Below are positions 52,575 through 62,417 of a stretch of DNA of 64,000 nt, piece by piece. Each line of letters starts with the position of its first letter. Position 1 is the stretch's first letter. The stretch is taken from the NCBI RefSeq assembly GCF_903969135.1, contig NZ_LR824569.1:62001-126000 (forward strand), written 5' to 3'. Both the position numbers and the translations under genes were made by a program. This DNA is from Chryseobacterium sp. JV274 (GTDB lineage Bacteria > Bacteroidota > Bacteroidia > Flavobacteriales > Weeksellaceae). The notes beneath the pieces are model-generated. The model was not told the origin of the DNA. It searched no databases and saw nothing but the letters and a program-made list of their open reading frames with translations.

Positions 52575-55085
52575 ATGTCTTACAATATACCAGAAGGTCT
52601 TACAGGTCTTACACATGATGAAGTGGTAGCTTCCCGGCAACGAAATGGATATAATCGTTTGGAGGGGGTCGATAAAAATACATGGTTTGATCTGGTCATT
52701 GATATTTTAAAAGAACCTATGCTGATCTTGCTTATCATTATTTCTGTCATTTATGTGATAGTGGGGGATTATGGTGAGGCTGCCTTTATGTTTGTGGCTA
52801 TTGTTGCGGTAACTGCTATTTCTTTTTATCAGGATAATCGCAGTAAAAAAGCTCTGGAGGAACTTGAGAAACTGAACGAACCTTTAAGTAAGGTCATCAG
52901 AAACTCGCAAATAATGGAAATCCCAACCCACGAAATTGTTGTAGGTGATTTATGTGTTACAGAAGAAGGAAAGAATATAAATGCTGATGGAATGATTGTA
53001 CACAGCAATGATTTCTCTGTGAATGAATCATCTCTTACGGGCGAAAGCTTTTCAGTTTTTAAGGATAGTAAATCCGAGGACAATCTTGTATATAGTGGTA
53101 CGGTTACCGTTTCAGGTTTGGCGGTTTTCAAAGTTGAAAAAATAGGCTCAGAAACCCGCGTAGGAAAAATTGGGGAATCTATATTGAATATAAAAGAAGA
53201 AATATCACCGTTACAGATCCAGATCCGAAAGTTTGTAAAATGGATGGCTGTCATTGGGATCATTATTTTTCTTATGGTTTGTATCTTCAGTTATATTAAA
53301 ACCAGAGACCTCATAACGAGTCTTCTTAGTGGATTAACCCTGGCAATGTCTGTATTACCTGAGGAAATTCCTGTAGCATTTACAACCTTTATGGCGTTGG
53401 GAGCATGGAAGCTTATGCGTCAGGGAATTATTATTAAGCGAAGCAGTATTGTAGAAACTTTAGGAAGTACTACCGTTATATGCACTGATAAAACAGGAAC
53501 CATTACAGAAAATTCAATGCACTTGAAACATTTGTACGATTACCAATCAGGAAGGATTTATGGAGAAAAAGAATTTAATGTTGAAAATTTGAAAGAACTT
53601 ATTGATTATGCAATGTGGAGTAGTGAACCTGTACCTTTTGATCCCATGGAAATCTCACTGCATAAAATCTATGAGCAGAACCGAAAGCCTGATCAGAGAA
53701 AAGACTATCAGCTGTTTCATGAATATCCGCTGGAGGGTAAACCACCAATGATGACCCATCTTTTTGAAAATGAACACAAAGACCGGATTATTGCAGCAAA
53801 AGGAGCTCCGGAAGCAATTTTGAATGTTTCCAGCCTTTCAGAGACAGAAAAAGAAAAAATAAGGGATATTATAAAAACATTTGGACAGCAAGGTTACCGT
53901 GTTTTGGGAGTTGCGAAATCACATTTTGAAGGAAATAATTTTCCTCAAAGACAGCAGGATTTTGTATTTGAATTTCTAGGACTGACTGTATTTTATGACC
54001 CTCCCAAACAAGGAATTCATAAAGTATTTCAAGAGATTTATGATGCTGGTATTAAGGTAAAGGTTATAACGGGAGATAATGAAGATACAACCAAAGCAAT
54101 TGCAATACAGGCCGGAATTATCAACATTGCTCCTGCCATAAATGGTAGTGAAATAATGAATAATACTGAAGAAGCATTAATGGAAATCTCGGAAAAGACC
54201 ACTTTATTTACCAGGATGTTTCCGGATGCGAAACTTGCGATAGTACATGCGCTTAAAAAGAAAGGCGAAGTGGTGGCCATGCTTGGAGACGGTGTTAATG
54301 ATGGTCCTGCCTTAAAAGCAGCGCATATTGGTGTTGCAATGGGAAGTAAAGGAACCGAAATTGCCAAATCAGTTGCTGCATTGGTCATTACGAATGATGA
54401 TTTAGAAAAACTGATTGTGGGAATTGCTGCAGGAAGGAGAATTTATAACAATATTAAAAAGGCGGTTCAGTATATTATTTCAATTCATATTCCTATTATA
54501 CTGACAGTATCTTTACCTCTGTTTTTGGGATGGATATTTCCACACATATTTACGCCGGTTCACGTTATTTTCCTTGAATTAGTAATGGGACCGACTTGTT
54601 CTATTGTTTATGAGAATGAGCCCATGGAAAAAAACACAATGAAGCAGCCGCCACGAGCCATCGGAGATACTTTTTTAAGTTTGAGTGAGTTGGGAATCAG
54701 CTTTATTCAAGGGGTAGTGATAACCCTCGGAGTTTTATTTGTATATCAGTTTACAGTTCAAAACGGGGGTGATGAAGCTAAGACAAGAGCAATGGTATTC
54801 AGTACATTGATCTTTGCCAATATATTACTGAGTTTTGTTAACAGATCATTCTTTTATAGTGTGTTGGAAAGTTTCAGAAACCGTAATCCCTTGCTTATTG
54901 GTATTTCTGTCTTAGTTCTGGGATTGCTTTTTGCAATATTATACGTAAAGCCTGTCTCTCTATTCTTTAAGGTAACAGCACTTAATATAAGTGAATTGGG
55001 ATTCACTGTTTTCATCGCAGCGGTTTCTGTTTTATGGTTTGAGATCTATAAGTATTTAAGAAGAATAAGAAAAGCAAAAGTATAG
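52575..55085 (+). CDS. P-type cation-transporting ATPase (P2-like)
   Basis: An 836-residue inner-membrane pump. It starts with a cation-ATPase N-terminal domain ('GLTHDEVVASRQRNGYN'). The actuator loop has 'SSLTGES', the phosphorylation site is 'CTDKTGTIT' (Asp near 305), the nucleotide domain has 'AAKGAPEAIL', and the hinge is 'MLGDGVNDGPALKAAHIGVAMG'. TM4 has 'PEEIPVAFTTF' and TM6 'VMGPTCSIVYENEP', as in Ca2+-type P2 ATPases of bacteria. It probably exports Ca2+ or a similar ion with ATP. It shares its upstream region and paired Crp/Fnr-like boxes with a BON gene. Confidence 0.93.
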   Translation: MSYNIPEGLTGLTHDEVVASRQRNGYNRLEGVDKNTWFDLVIDILKEPMLILLIIISVIYVIVGDYGEAAFMFVAIVAVTAISFYQDNRSKKALEELEKLNEPLSKVIRNSQIMEIPTHEIVVGDLCVTEEGKNINADGMIVHSNDFSVNESSLTGESFSVFKDSKSEDNLVYSGTVTVSGLAVFKVEKIGSETRVGKIGESILNIKEEISPLQIQIRKFVKWMAVIGIIIFLMVCIFSYIKTRDLITSLLSGLTLAMSVLPEEIPVAFTTFMALGAWKLMRQGIIIKRSSIVETLGSTTVICTDKTGTITENSMHLKHLYDYQSGRIYGEKEFNVENLKELIDYAMWSSEPVPFDPMEISLHKIYEQNRKPDQRKDYQLFHEYPLEGKPPMMTHLFENEHKDRIIAAKGAPEAILNVSSLSETEKEKIRDIIKTFGQQGYRVLGVAKSHFEGNNFPQRQQDFVFEFLGLTVFYDPPKQGIHKVFQEIYDAGIKVKVITGDNEDTTKAIAIQAGIINIAPAINGSEIMNNTEEALMEISEKTTLFTRMFPDAKLAIVHALKKKGEVVAMLGDGVNDGPALKAAHIGVAMGSKGTEIAKSVAALVITNDDLEKLIVGIAAGRRIYNNIKKAVQYIISIHIPIILTVSLPLFLGWIFPHIFTPVHVIFLELVMGPTCSIVYENEPMEKNTMKQPPRAIGDTFLSLSELGISFIQGVVITLGVLFVYQFTVQNGGDEAKTRAMVFSTLIFANILLSFVNRSFFYSVLESFRNRNPLLIGISVLVLGLLFAILYVKPVSLFFKVTALNISELGFTVFIAAVSVLWFEIYKYLRRIRKAKV

Positions 55086-55172
55086 TGATACTACCAATTC
55101 TTAGGAATACTATATTCTTGAAAATTACAGGAATAAATTAAGAATAACGGATAAACAATTAATACTAAAATA

Positions 55173-55730
55173 ATGATAGGAAACCAACATCCGTGGCATG
55201 ATGTTTCACCAGGAGAGCATCTGCCACAAATAGTTACAGCAGTTATTGAAATCCCTACTGGCAGCCGCACAAAATATGAAATAGACAAACTCTCGGGATT
55301 AATAAGATTGGATAGGATTCTTTTATCTTCCATGTATTATCCTGCCAATTACGGGATTATACCACAGACCTATTACAGTGACGGAGATCCGTTAGATATT
55401 CTTGTGCTATGTTCGGAAAACCTTGTTCCCCTTACTCTGGTTAATGCAAGGGTAATAGGAATAATGGAGATGACGGACGAAGATAAAAAAGATCATAAAA
55501 TAATAGCGGTGGCTGAAAATGATTCTTCTATGCTGCACATTCATGATATTGAAGATCTGCCGGCTTATACCATTAATGAGATTCAGAATTTTTTTGAAGA
55601 ATATAAAAAATTAGAAGAGAAAATAGTACAGGTATTTGGTTTCAAAAATAGGAAAGAAGCTTTCACTTGTATTGAAGAAAGTTTAATGATGTATATCAAA
55701 GAAATTAAACCCAAAATAAAAAATATTTAA
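55173..55730 (+). CDS. ppa: Inorganic pyrophosphatase (family I)
   Basis: A 185-residue soluble enzyme that splits pyrophosphate to phosphate. It has 'VIEIPTGSRTKYEID', 'YPANYGIIPQTYYSDGDPLDILVL' with the metal-binding DGDPLD, and 'DEDKKDHKIIAVAEND', all family I landmarks. It follows the P-type ATPase on the same strand after 87 bases and may be cotranscribed. The length is normal. A second, housekeeping copy elsewhere in the genome is possible. Confidence 0.94.
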   Translation: MIGNQHPWHDVSPGEHLPQIVTAVIEIPTGSRTKYEIDKLSGLIRLDRILLSSMYYPANYGIIPQTYYSDGDPLDILVLCSENLVPLTLVNARVIGIMEMTDEDKKDHKIIAVAENDSSMLHIHDIEDLPAYTINEIQNFFEEYKKLEEKIVQVFGFKNRKEAFTCIEESLMMYIKEIKPKIKNI

Positions 55731-55814
55731 TTGGGTTCTTTTTTGCCTATCTTAATAGTACGTTGGCATTATGTAAGGATAAATGAATTATAATTTTGAA
55801 TGATTAGGCAGCAA

Positions 55815-56873
55815 TTATCTTTTTTGTTTTTCGTTTTCTTTTCTCTTTTTATTAAAATAACCCCTTAGCAAAAAATTGTTCTTAGCGGCGGCTTCTATTT
55901 CTCTCAATTCACCGACACCTTTTTCAATATTAATGATAGTGGAATCTACAGACTTCCCTAATTTAGGATTGTTTGTAAGTTTCGATAATACATTCTCATC
56001 ATTATTTATTTTCGATGTAAATTGAATAAGATCATCAGAGCTTTTTTCAAGATTGTGCAATGTCTTTTCTATTGAAAGAGCTAAAGAATCGTTGGAAGAT
56101 AATTGAGAAAATACATTGTTTTTGTCGTTTAGTTTTGTTGTAAACCTACTGATTTCTTGAGAACTGTTCCTCAAATTAGAAATACTGCCTTCAATATTAT
56201 CTGACCATTTCTTATCGGTAAATATTTTTGATGCAAATCCATTTTTATTATTCATAAGGGAGGTGAATTTTGCCAGTTCTCGGGAGCTTAGTTGCAGGTT
56301 TTCTATGGTCTTGTCAATTCTCGAAGCAAAATCTTTATTGGTCATTATTTTTGTCAATAAACTATTCTTGTTATTCATTTTACTGCTGAACTCCACAAGC
56401 TCATCAGTAATTGCTTCGGCATTGTCAGTACTTTGTTTTACACTCGAGAGTATATCATCTATCTCGATGGTTTTATAAGAAGTAATGTAGTCATTATCCT
56501 TCACTATAGTGTTAGATTGGGGGCCGGGGGTAATAATAAGTATTTTATCACCCATTAATCCGTCAGATGCAATGCTGGCAACTGCATCAGTTTTGATATA
56601 TTTTTGAACATCCTTTCTTATTAATAGCTTTACCAAAACCAATGAATCTGAAATAAAATTTATTTTGCTGACTGTTCCAATGTTAATTCCGGAAAGGCGG
56701 ACATTACTGCCTTGCTTTAATCCGCTGACGTTTTTAAACTCAGAACGAAGAACGAAGTTAGAGCCAAACAAATTTCTGTTGACACCAATAAAGTAGATGG
56801 TTGCTATGAAAAGAAGGATGCCAGCTGTGACAAAAATTCCCAATTTCCAGTTGTTTGATGACTCGTTGTTCAT
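55815..56873 (-). CDS. mlaD: MCE/MlaD-type lipid-transport protein with helical repeats
   Basis: A 352-residue protein. One N-terminal membrane helix ('LGIFVTAGILLFIATIYFIG') anchors the MCE domain (about 38-125, 'FKNVSGLKQGSNVRLSGINIGTVSKINF'), which in MlaD forms a hexameric ring for lipids in the periplasm. From about residue 158 to 322 four tandem 41-residue helical repeats follow, each built on '(E/D)L..FTSK.NN..N.(L/F)..L/I.....' ending in a Ser-rich turn. This long helical part may extend the channel across the periplasm. It follows the MlaF gene by eleven bases in the operon mlaE-mlaF-mlaD. Confidence 0.88.
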   Translation of the reverse strand: MNNESSNNWKLGIFVTAGILLFIATIYFIGVNRNLFGSNFVLRSEFKNVSGLKQGSNVRLSGINIGTVSKINFISDSLVLVKLLIRKDVQKYIKTDAVASIASDGLMGDKILIITPGPQSNTIVKDNDYITSYKTIEIDDILSSVKQSTDNAEAITDELVEFSSKMNNKNSLLTKIMTNKDFASRIDKTIENLQLSSRELAKFTSLMNNKNGFASKIFTDKKWSDNIEGSISNLRNSSQEISRFTTKLNDKNNVFSQLSSNDSLALSIEKTLHNLEKSSDDLIQFTSKINNDENVLSKLTNNPKLGKSVDSTIINIEKGVGELREIEAAAKNNFLLRGYFNKKRKENEKQKR

Positions 56874-56884
56874 GATTACTTTAT

Positions 56885-57664
56885 TTATTTCTCAAAAAAA
56901 GATTTTACCCAATCATCGGCATTATTTTCTATGTCTTTATAGTTGCCTTCAGCTTTAATGATACCGTCTTTAAGGACGATGACCCTGTCACCGGTATATT
57001 TTGCACAGGTTAAATCATGTGTTATGATAATGGATGAGGTATTGTATTTTAGTTTGATATTTCGAATGAGCCCGATAATTTCACGAGCTGTGATAGTATC
57101 TAGGCCTCCGGTAGGCTCATCATAAATGATAATTTCCGGTTTAATGATTAATGCTCTTGCCAGCCCGATCCTCTTTCTCATTCCTCCCGAGAGTTCTGCC
57201 GGTAATAGGTCAATCGCTTCCTCCAGTCCTACATTTTGTAACGCTTCTTTAACAGCTGTTTCTATTTCCTGCTCATTAAGCATTTTATTATTGTGCTGCA
57301 ATGTAAAAACTAAATTCTCCCTGACCGTCATTGAATCATATAAGGCCCCATTTTGGAATAAAAAACCAATTTTCATTCGGATCAGGTTAAGCCCTTCATT
57401 ATCCAATTTTGTTATATCCTTTCCTGATATAAATATTTCTCCTTTATCAACTTTGGTGAGACCTACTAGACATTTAACAGTAACAGACTTCCCCGAGCCT
57501 GATTTTCCTAAAATGACCAGATTTTCTCCTCTTTTAACGGTAAAGCTGATACCATTGAGTACCTTATTACTGCCATATGATTTGTAAACATTTTTAAATT
57601 CTATCAATGTTTCGCAGTTTTGTAATTCATTGCGCTCAGCTGTAAATTTTCCTCTATTTTCCAT
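56885..57664 (-). CDS. mlaF: Mla-type ABC ATPase
   Basis: A 259-residue ATPase with Walker A 'GKSGSGKSVT', Q-loop 'FLFQNGALYDSMTV', signature 'LSGGMRKRIGLARAL', Walker B 'IIIYDEPTGGLD' and switch 'ITHD'. 'NGALYDSMTVRENL' and 'MRKRIGLARAL' are typical of the MlaF branch. It drives MlaE in moving phospholipids between the membranes. It overlaps the MlaE stop by one base. Confidence 0.92.
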   Translation of the reverse strand: MENRGKFTAERNELQNCETLIEFKNVYKSYGSNKVLNGISFTVKRGENLVILGKSGSGKSVTVKCLVGLTKVDKGEIFISGKDITKLDNEGLNLIRMKIGFLFQNGALYDSMTVRENLVFTLQHNNKMLNEQEIETAVKEALQNVGLEEAIDLLPAELSGGMRKRIGLARALIIKPEIIIYDEPTGGLDTITAREIIGLIRNIKLKYNTSSIIITHDLTCAKYTGDRVIVLKDGIIKAEGNYKDIENNADDWVKSFFEK

Positions 57665-58428
57665 TATAATTCAAAAAATAAGTCGGTTATCTGTACTGCA
57701 ATAAGATCAATGATAAAAATGATCAAAGATGCTGAAACTACGGCTGAATTTGCCGCTTTTCCCACACTTTTAGTTCCCCCCGAAGCATTAAATCCTTCAT
57801 AACAACCAATAATTCCAATAAAAAATCCGAAAAAGAACGTCTTAATGATAGCTGGTAAAATGTCTTCATATTCTAGCGATTGAAATACATGGGAGAAATA
57901 ATGTTCAATATTGCTTTCACTATGCATATTGATGCCGACAAAGCCGCCCATAATCCCAATCAGATCGGCATATAATACTAAAATAGGAATCATTAATGTT
58001 GTAGCAAGAGTTCTGGTTACCACCAGATACCGATAAGGATTGATCGCTGAAACCTCCATGGCGTCAATTTGTTCTGTGACTTTCATAGAACCCAGTTCTG
58101 CTCCAATTCCTGACGAAACTCTTCCTGCACAAATCAAAGCCGTAATGACTGGTGCAATTTCCCTTATTAATGACAGTGAAACCATACCAGGTATCATAGA
58201 TTCTGCACCGAACCTTGCCATAGCCGGACGTGACTGTATGGTAAGGACTAATCCCATAATAAAAGCCGTTATCGTTACTAAAGGCAACGACTGGTAACCA
58301 ACAACAAAACATTGTCGTATAAACTCTTTAAACTCAAATCCCGGTTTGAAAATTTCTTTAAAAAATCGCCGGGAGAATAAAGCTATGTTGCCTGCTATGC
58401 TAAGGTAATTTTTAAAATAAGTTTTCAC
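57664..58428 (-). CDS. mlaE: Mla-type lipid ABC permease
   Basis: A 254-residue inner-membrane protein with five or six helices. It has the MlaE landmarks 'QSLPLVTITAFIMGLVLTIQS', 'LIREIAPVITALICAGRVSSGIGAELGSMKVTEQIDAMEV' and 'GCYEGFNASGGTKSVGKAANSAVVSASL'. With MlaF and MlaD it forms an asymmetric-lipid or phospholipid transporter. The operon lacks MlaA, MlaB and MlaC, which is common outside Proteobacteria. Confidence 0.92.
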   Translation of the reverse strand: MKTYFKNYLSIAGNIALFSRRFFKEIFKPGFEFKEFIRQCFVVGYQSLPLVTITAFIMGLVLTIQSRPAMARFGAESMIPGMVSLSLIREIAPVITALICAGRVSSGIGAELGSMKVTEQIDAMEVSAINPYRYLVVTRTLATTLMIPILVLYADLIGIMGGFVGINMHSESNIEHYFSHVFQSLEYEDILPAIIKTFFFGFFIGIIGCYEGFNASGGTKSVGKAANSAVVSASLIIFIIDLIAVQITDLFFEL

Positions 58429-58538
58429 GATGTTGCATTTAAAATATTCCAGTGCCTTTTGTTTATGATCTATAGGATTATGCCTATCAACAAAACCGAT
58501 ACCATGCAGTGCGTAAAAAATGGGTATAGGCCTATTAT

Positions 58539-59201
58539 TTATAAATTATACTCATAATCTACCTCTAACTTATTTTTTACATCCTGTATACCAGGGGTTT
58601 TCCATGCAATACGACCAGCTTCCTCCTTTTGATGCCAGGTATGTACCGTGCCCGTTAATATGACAGTGGTTCCAGATACTGATACACTGATTTCACTATT
58701 ATCAATCGAACTTCTGTCAAGTGCCCTCTCAATATCACTCTTTTCAACAGTGTCCCGGATTTCTGGGTTAATGGTGATATTATTGTAAATACCTTTAACG
58801 CCGGGAAGATACTTAACGGCATTTTCTGTAATTTCCCTTAAATACTCCCAAGATACTTCACCATCCAGATCCACCCATCCATCTTCTACTTTTACTGTTA
58901 TTTTTTCTTGTGGAATAAATGAGTTTGCATTAAATGCCGTTATAATTTCACTGGCGATTTCGACATCGGTTTTTGAGCGGGGGTCCGGTAATTTTACTTC
59001 AATATCTTCTACCAAAACCCTTACCCCTGTAACATTTTTTGCGGCATGCTCAGCCTGCAGCTTTTTTGCATAACTGTCTACATTACCTGTAAGGGAAACA
59101 ATTCCGTTATTTACAACAACACCAATTTCTGCTGAATACAGCAAAGGTTCCCATTGAATGGCATCCTGAACATCTTTTTGTAATTCTGCATTTGTTTTCA
59201 T
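58539..59201 (-). CDS. Triple-BON-domain protein (copy 2)
   Basis: A 220-residue paralogue of copies 1 and 3 with three BON domains and the same start 'MKTNAELQKDVQDAIQWEPLL'. No signal peptide. It lies divergent from the PfkB-type kinase gene; their shared upstream region carries paired Crp/Fnr-like boxes with the same spacing as in copy 1. The Mla operon follows on the same strand after 110 bases. Confidence 0.85.
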   Translation of the reverse strand: MKTNAELQKDVQDAIQWEPLLYSAEIGVVVNNGIVSLTGNVDSYAKKLQAEHAAKNVTGVRVLVEDIEVKLPDPRSKTDVEIASEIITAFNANSFIPQEKITVKVEDGWVDLDGEVSWEYLREITENAVKYLPGVKGIYNNITINPEIRDTVEKSDIERALDRSSIDNSEISVSVSGTTVILTGTVHTWHQKEEAGRIAWKTPGIQDVKNKLEVDYEYNL

Positions 59202-59253
59202 TTGTTATACGATTTTATACTTCAAAGTTCCGGCAACTTCGCAGAATATAAGA

Positions 59254-59287
59254 TGACTAACATCACAATGAATCATGATGTTAATCA
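59254..59287. promoter_or_regulatory. Paired Crp/Fnr-like boxes, BON copy 2 / PfkB
   Basis: TGACTAACATCA (59254-59265) and TGATGTTAATCA (59276-59287), starts 22 bp apart. They lie 52-86 bases before the BON start, matching copy 1, and 79-113 before the kinase start. Confidence 0.6.
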
Positions 59288-59366
59288 GGATAAATGTTTG
59301 GTGGTGTGTATTTTATTATTGAAATTTGGATAGCTATGTACGCGTGAAGCTTAAAAAATAATAAAA

Positions 59367-60299
59367 ATGGACAAAACTATTTTAACAATAACACTGAACC
59401 CATCAGTAGACAAAAGCAGCAGTGTTCAAAACATCGTTCCTGAAAAGAAGTTGCGTTGTAATTCCCCTATATATGAACCGGGAGGAGGCGGAGTTAATGT
59501 ATCCAGAGCCTTAAAAAGATTAGGAGTAGTCTCAGATATTTTTTTTACTTCAGGGGGAAGGACCGGCAGACTGCTTGAAAACTTGCTTAAGGGCGAGGAG
59601 CTGAATGTATTCCCTTTTCATATTACTTCAGAAACGCGGGAAAATTTCATTGTTTTGGATCTCTCTACCAACAAACAGTATCGATTTGGATTTCCCGGAG
59701 AAGAGCTGACGCTGGAACAGCAAAAAGATATTCTAAGCATTTTGCCTACCATAAATCCCTGTCCGGATTTTGTCGTCATCAGTGGTAGTCTACCAACAAA
59801 CACAAATCCGAATTTTCTAAGAAGACTTGTTAATATCTATAAGGCAATGGGAACTAAGGTAATTATCGATACTTCAGGAGAAGCTCTGAAAACAGCGGTA
59901 GAAGAAGGGGTATTTTTATTAAAACCTAATATTGGAGAACTTGCCTTTTTAGTGGGAAAAGAAAAACTGGAAGAAACTGATATAGATCAAGCTGCCCGGC
60001 TTATTATTTCACAGGGTAAAGCTGAGATTGTGGTAGTATCGTTGGGCTCTCAGGGAGCTGTCTTATTTTCAGAAAGTGAAAAAATTAAGATTGCGGCACC
60101 GGTTGTCGAAGTGAAAAGCACTGTTGGTGCCGGAGATAGCATGGTTGCAGGAATGGTTTCAGTTTTGGTAAAAGGGGGTAATTGTAAAGAAGCCCTTTCC
60201 ATGGGAATTGCTTGTGGATCTGCCACTACAATGACCCAAGGAACAGGACTTTTTACTAAGGAAAATGCAAAGCATTTATTTTATGAAATATGGAAATAA
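59367..60299 (+). CDS. PfkB-family phosphofructokinase
   Basis: A 310-residue sugar kinase. 'TITLNPSVDKS' at the start, 'PGGGGVNVSRALKRLG' for substrate binding and 'STVGAGDSMVAGMVS' with the catalytic Asp (near residue 257) place it in the 1-phosphofructokinase/PfkB (Pfk-2)/tagatose-6-P kinase branch of the ribokinase family. It phosphorylates a fructose phosphate with ATP; fructose-6-phosphate and fructose-1-phosphate cannot be told apart here. No PTS genes are near, which favours a Pfk-2-like role under stress. Divergent from BON copy 2. Confidence 0.9.
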   Translation: MDKTILTITLNPSVDKSSSVQNIVPEKKLRCNSPIYEPGGGGVNVSRALKRLGVVSDIFFTSGGRTGRLLENLLKGEELNVFPFHITSETRENFIVLDLSTNKQYRFGFPGEELTLEQQKDILSILPTINPCPDFVVISGSLPTNTNPNFLRRLVNIYKAMGTKVIIDTSGEALKTAVEEGVFLLKPNIGELAFLVGKEKLEETDIDQAARLIISQGKAEIVVVSLGSQGAVLFSESEKIKIAAPVVEVKSTVGAGDSMVAGMVSVLVKGGNCKEALSMGIACGSATTMTQGTGLFTKENAKHLFYEIWK

Positions 60300-60351
60300 T
60301 TCTTACTCAAAAAAGATATATCACATTTAGAACTAATTTTAGTCTGAGAAT

Positions 60352-60828
60352 TTATTCTATTATATGTGAACGTAAAAGCCAAGCCATTTTCTGATGTATT
60401 TCTAATAGGCGCGTTATAAAATGCTCTGTTGCTATATCGTGTAAGTCATCCTTACAACTCATGATATACTCACAAAGTATTAGAATTAGACTCTCATGAT
60501 CTTGTAACAATTCTGTAATAAAGGCCTGGCCGTTATGCCTTTCCTCAATCTGCTCAGTAAAATGAGTTAATCTTAAATACGATTGTAGCGTTGCCGGTAC
60601 AACATGACCGAGGGAACGTATTCTTTCTGCGATGCTGTTTATGATATCATCCAATTGTTTGTATTGAGTTTCAAAAAAAACATGTTTGCCATAACAATCA
60701 GCTCCTTCAACATTCCAATGGGCATTTTTAGTTTTTGTATACAAAATGTTTTCATCTGCCAATATTTTTATAAGTTGATCAGCGATTGCCTGACGATGAT
60801 TGTTTGCTATTCCTATCTGTATTTTCAT
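60352..60828 (-). CDS. dps: Dps-type ferritin-like protein
   Basis: A 158-residue Dps protein. 'YTKTKNAHWNVEGADCYGKHVFFETQYKQLDDIINSIAERIRSLG' holds the intersubunit ferroxidase ligands (His of AHW, His of KHVFF, Asp and Glu of DDIINSIAERI). Dps forms dodecamers that oxidise and store iron with peroxide and protect DNA in starvation. It is convergent with the PfkB gene and 45 bases from the SDR gene's stop, on the same strand as that gene. Confidence 0.92.
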   Translation of the reverse strand: MKIQIGIANNHRQAIADQLIKILADENILYTKTKNAHWNVEGADCYGKHVFFETQYKQLDDIINSIAERIRSLGHVVPATLQSYLRLTHFTEQIEERHNGQAFITELLQDHESLILILCEYIMSCKDDLHDIATEHFITRLLEIHQKMAWLLRSHIIE

Positions 60829-60873
60829 TTTAATTGATTTTACCGTTTTTTATACTGCAGACAATACATATAA

Positions 60874-61635
60874 CTATTCAGCGGACATTCCGCCGTCAAT
60901 AATCTGAGTTGTCCCTGTAATGAACTTGCTGTCTTCGCTTGCAAGAAATAAAACCAGTTTTGCAATTTCAATAGGTTCCGCATATCGTCCCAGCGGTATC
61001 GCTGCCTCAAATTGTTTTCTGATTTCATCACCGTGTCCAGCAGAAGAGCTCTCTTCTATAGAACGCATCATCCTGTTATTTACAGGAGAAGGATGAATTG
61101 TATTTACTCTGATTTTTCGCGAAGATGCTTCAAGGGCCGTAGTTCTCATAATGCCAACTACAGCATGTTTGCTTGTTACATAGGCGCTTAATCCTGCAAA
61201 CCCCAATATTCCAGCCACAGATGAAGTTATAATGATGCTTCCACCATCGTTCATCTGGGGCAAAACATATTTATTACCCAGCCATACACCTTTGACATTG
61301 ACGGATATGATTTTATCAAAAATATCCTCAGGATAATACTCAATTGGCTTTACAATCCCTTCAATCCCTGCATTGTTGAAAAACACATCTATTTTTCCAA
61401 ATAATTTTATGGTCTCAGCAACATAGTGTTCAACTTCAGCTGAATTTGAGACATCTGCAACACAATATTTTATATGCTCACTGTTGAGTTCTTGAACAGC
61501 ATCTTTTAGAGAATTTTCAGAAAGATCTACCAGCATTACTTTTGCTCCCTCTTCTAAAAATATTTTAGCTGTAATTTTTCCTATGCTTCCAGAACCACCG
61601 GTTATGATGGTAACTTTATCTTCTAACCTTTTCAT
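60874..61635 (-). CDS. Short-chain dehydrogenase/reductase (SDR)
   Basis: 253 residues from ATG 61635; a frame to 61722 adds 29 residues with no domain. Classical SDR with 'ITGGSGSIGKIT' for NAD(P), 'NNAGIEG', catalytic Ser in 'IITSSVAGILG', 'YVTSKHAV' (YxxxK) and the C-terminal 'FITGTTQIIDGGMSAE'. It resembles glucose dehydrogenase or 3-oxoacyl-ACP reductase-like members, but the substrate is unknown. It lies upstream of Dps on the same strand and may share its transcript. Confidence 0.9.
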   Translation of the reverse strand: MKRLEDKVTIITGGSGSIGKITAKIFLEEGAKVMLVDLSENSLKDAVQELNSEHIKYCVADVSNSAEVEHYVAETIKLFGKIDVFFNNAGIEGIVKPIEYYPEDIFDKIISVNVKGVWLGNKYVLPQMNDGGSIIITSSVAGILGFAGLSAYVTSKHAVVGIMRTTALEASSRKIRVNTIHPSPVNNRMMRSIEESSSAGHGDEIRKQFEAAIPLGRYAEPIEIAKLVLFLASEDSKFITGTTQIIDGGMSAE

Positions 61636-61751
61636 AAGTTCAACGGTATTTAATGAATAGATTTTGGTGATTTTTTTGGTAATAATGTATATGAACTGAT
61701 AATTGACCTGCGGAAAAGTCATCTTCCACAGGTCAAAGATTAAATTCAGGA

Positions 61752-62417
61752 TTAATAAAAATCATATTCATAATTAACTTCCAGTTCATTTTTTACATTC
61801 CATATACCCGGAGTTTTCCAGGCAATACGGCCGGCTTCTTCTTTCTGATACAATGAATTTGCAGTTCCCGTTAAAGTTACTGTTGTTCCCAAAACGGATA
61901 CTTTAATATCATTATCATAAATTGAGCTTCTTTTCAGGGCATCTTGAATGTCTTTTTTTTGTATTGCATCGTCTAATTCTGATTTAATTGTAATCTTATT
62001 GATCAAGCCCTTTACACCGGTAAGATATTTTACCACGCTGGCCACCTCTTCCTTTTGGTAATGCCATGGTAATTCCCCTTCTAAGGTTACCCATCCATCT
62101 TCCACTTTTACCATTATTTTATCATCAGGAATAGAATAATTAGATCGTAATGCATCCAGTACTTCCTTGGCTATTTCAGCATCTGCCTTTTTCAATGAGC
62201 TTGGAAATTTTACTTCAATATTTTCAACTAAAGCCTTAACACCAGCAACTTTTTTAGCAGCATTTTCGGCCTCAGCTTTTTTTGCATAGTTGTCAACTAC
62301 GCCGGTAAGGGAAATCACACCGTCTTTTGCAATAACTCCAATTTCTGCTGCATGCAGTAATGGTTCCCATTTAATGGCATTTTGAACATCTCTTTGTAAT
62401 TTTGCATTTGTTTTCAT
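61752..62417 (-). CDS. Triple-BON-domain protein (copy 3)
   Basis: A 221-residue paralogue of the other two, starting 'MKTNAKLQRDVQNAIKWEPLLHAAEIGV'. Three BON domains, no signal peptide. Its long upstream region carries paired Crp/Fnr-like boxes with the same internal spacing, but 190 or more bases from the start codon, farther than in copies 1 and 2. It precedes the SDR and Dps genes on the same strand. Confidence 0.85.
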   Translation of the reverse strand: MKTNAKLQRDVQNAIKWEPLLHAAEIGVIAKDGVISLTGVVDNYAKKAEAENAAKKVAGVKALVENIEVKFPSSLKKADAEIAKEVLDALRSNYSIPDDKIMVKVEDGWVTLEGELPWHYQKEEVASVVKYLTGVKGLINKITIKSELDDAIQKKDIQDALKRSSIYDNDIKVSVLGTTVTLTGTANSLYQKEEAGRIAWKTPGIWNVKNELEVNYEYDFY

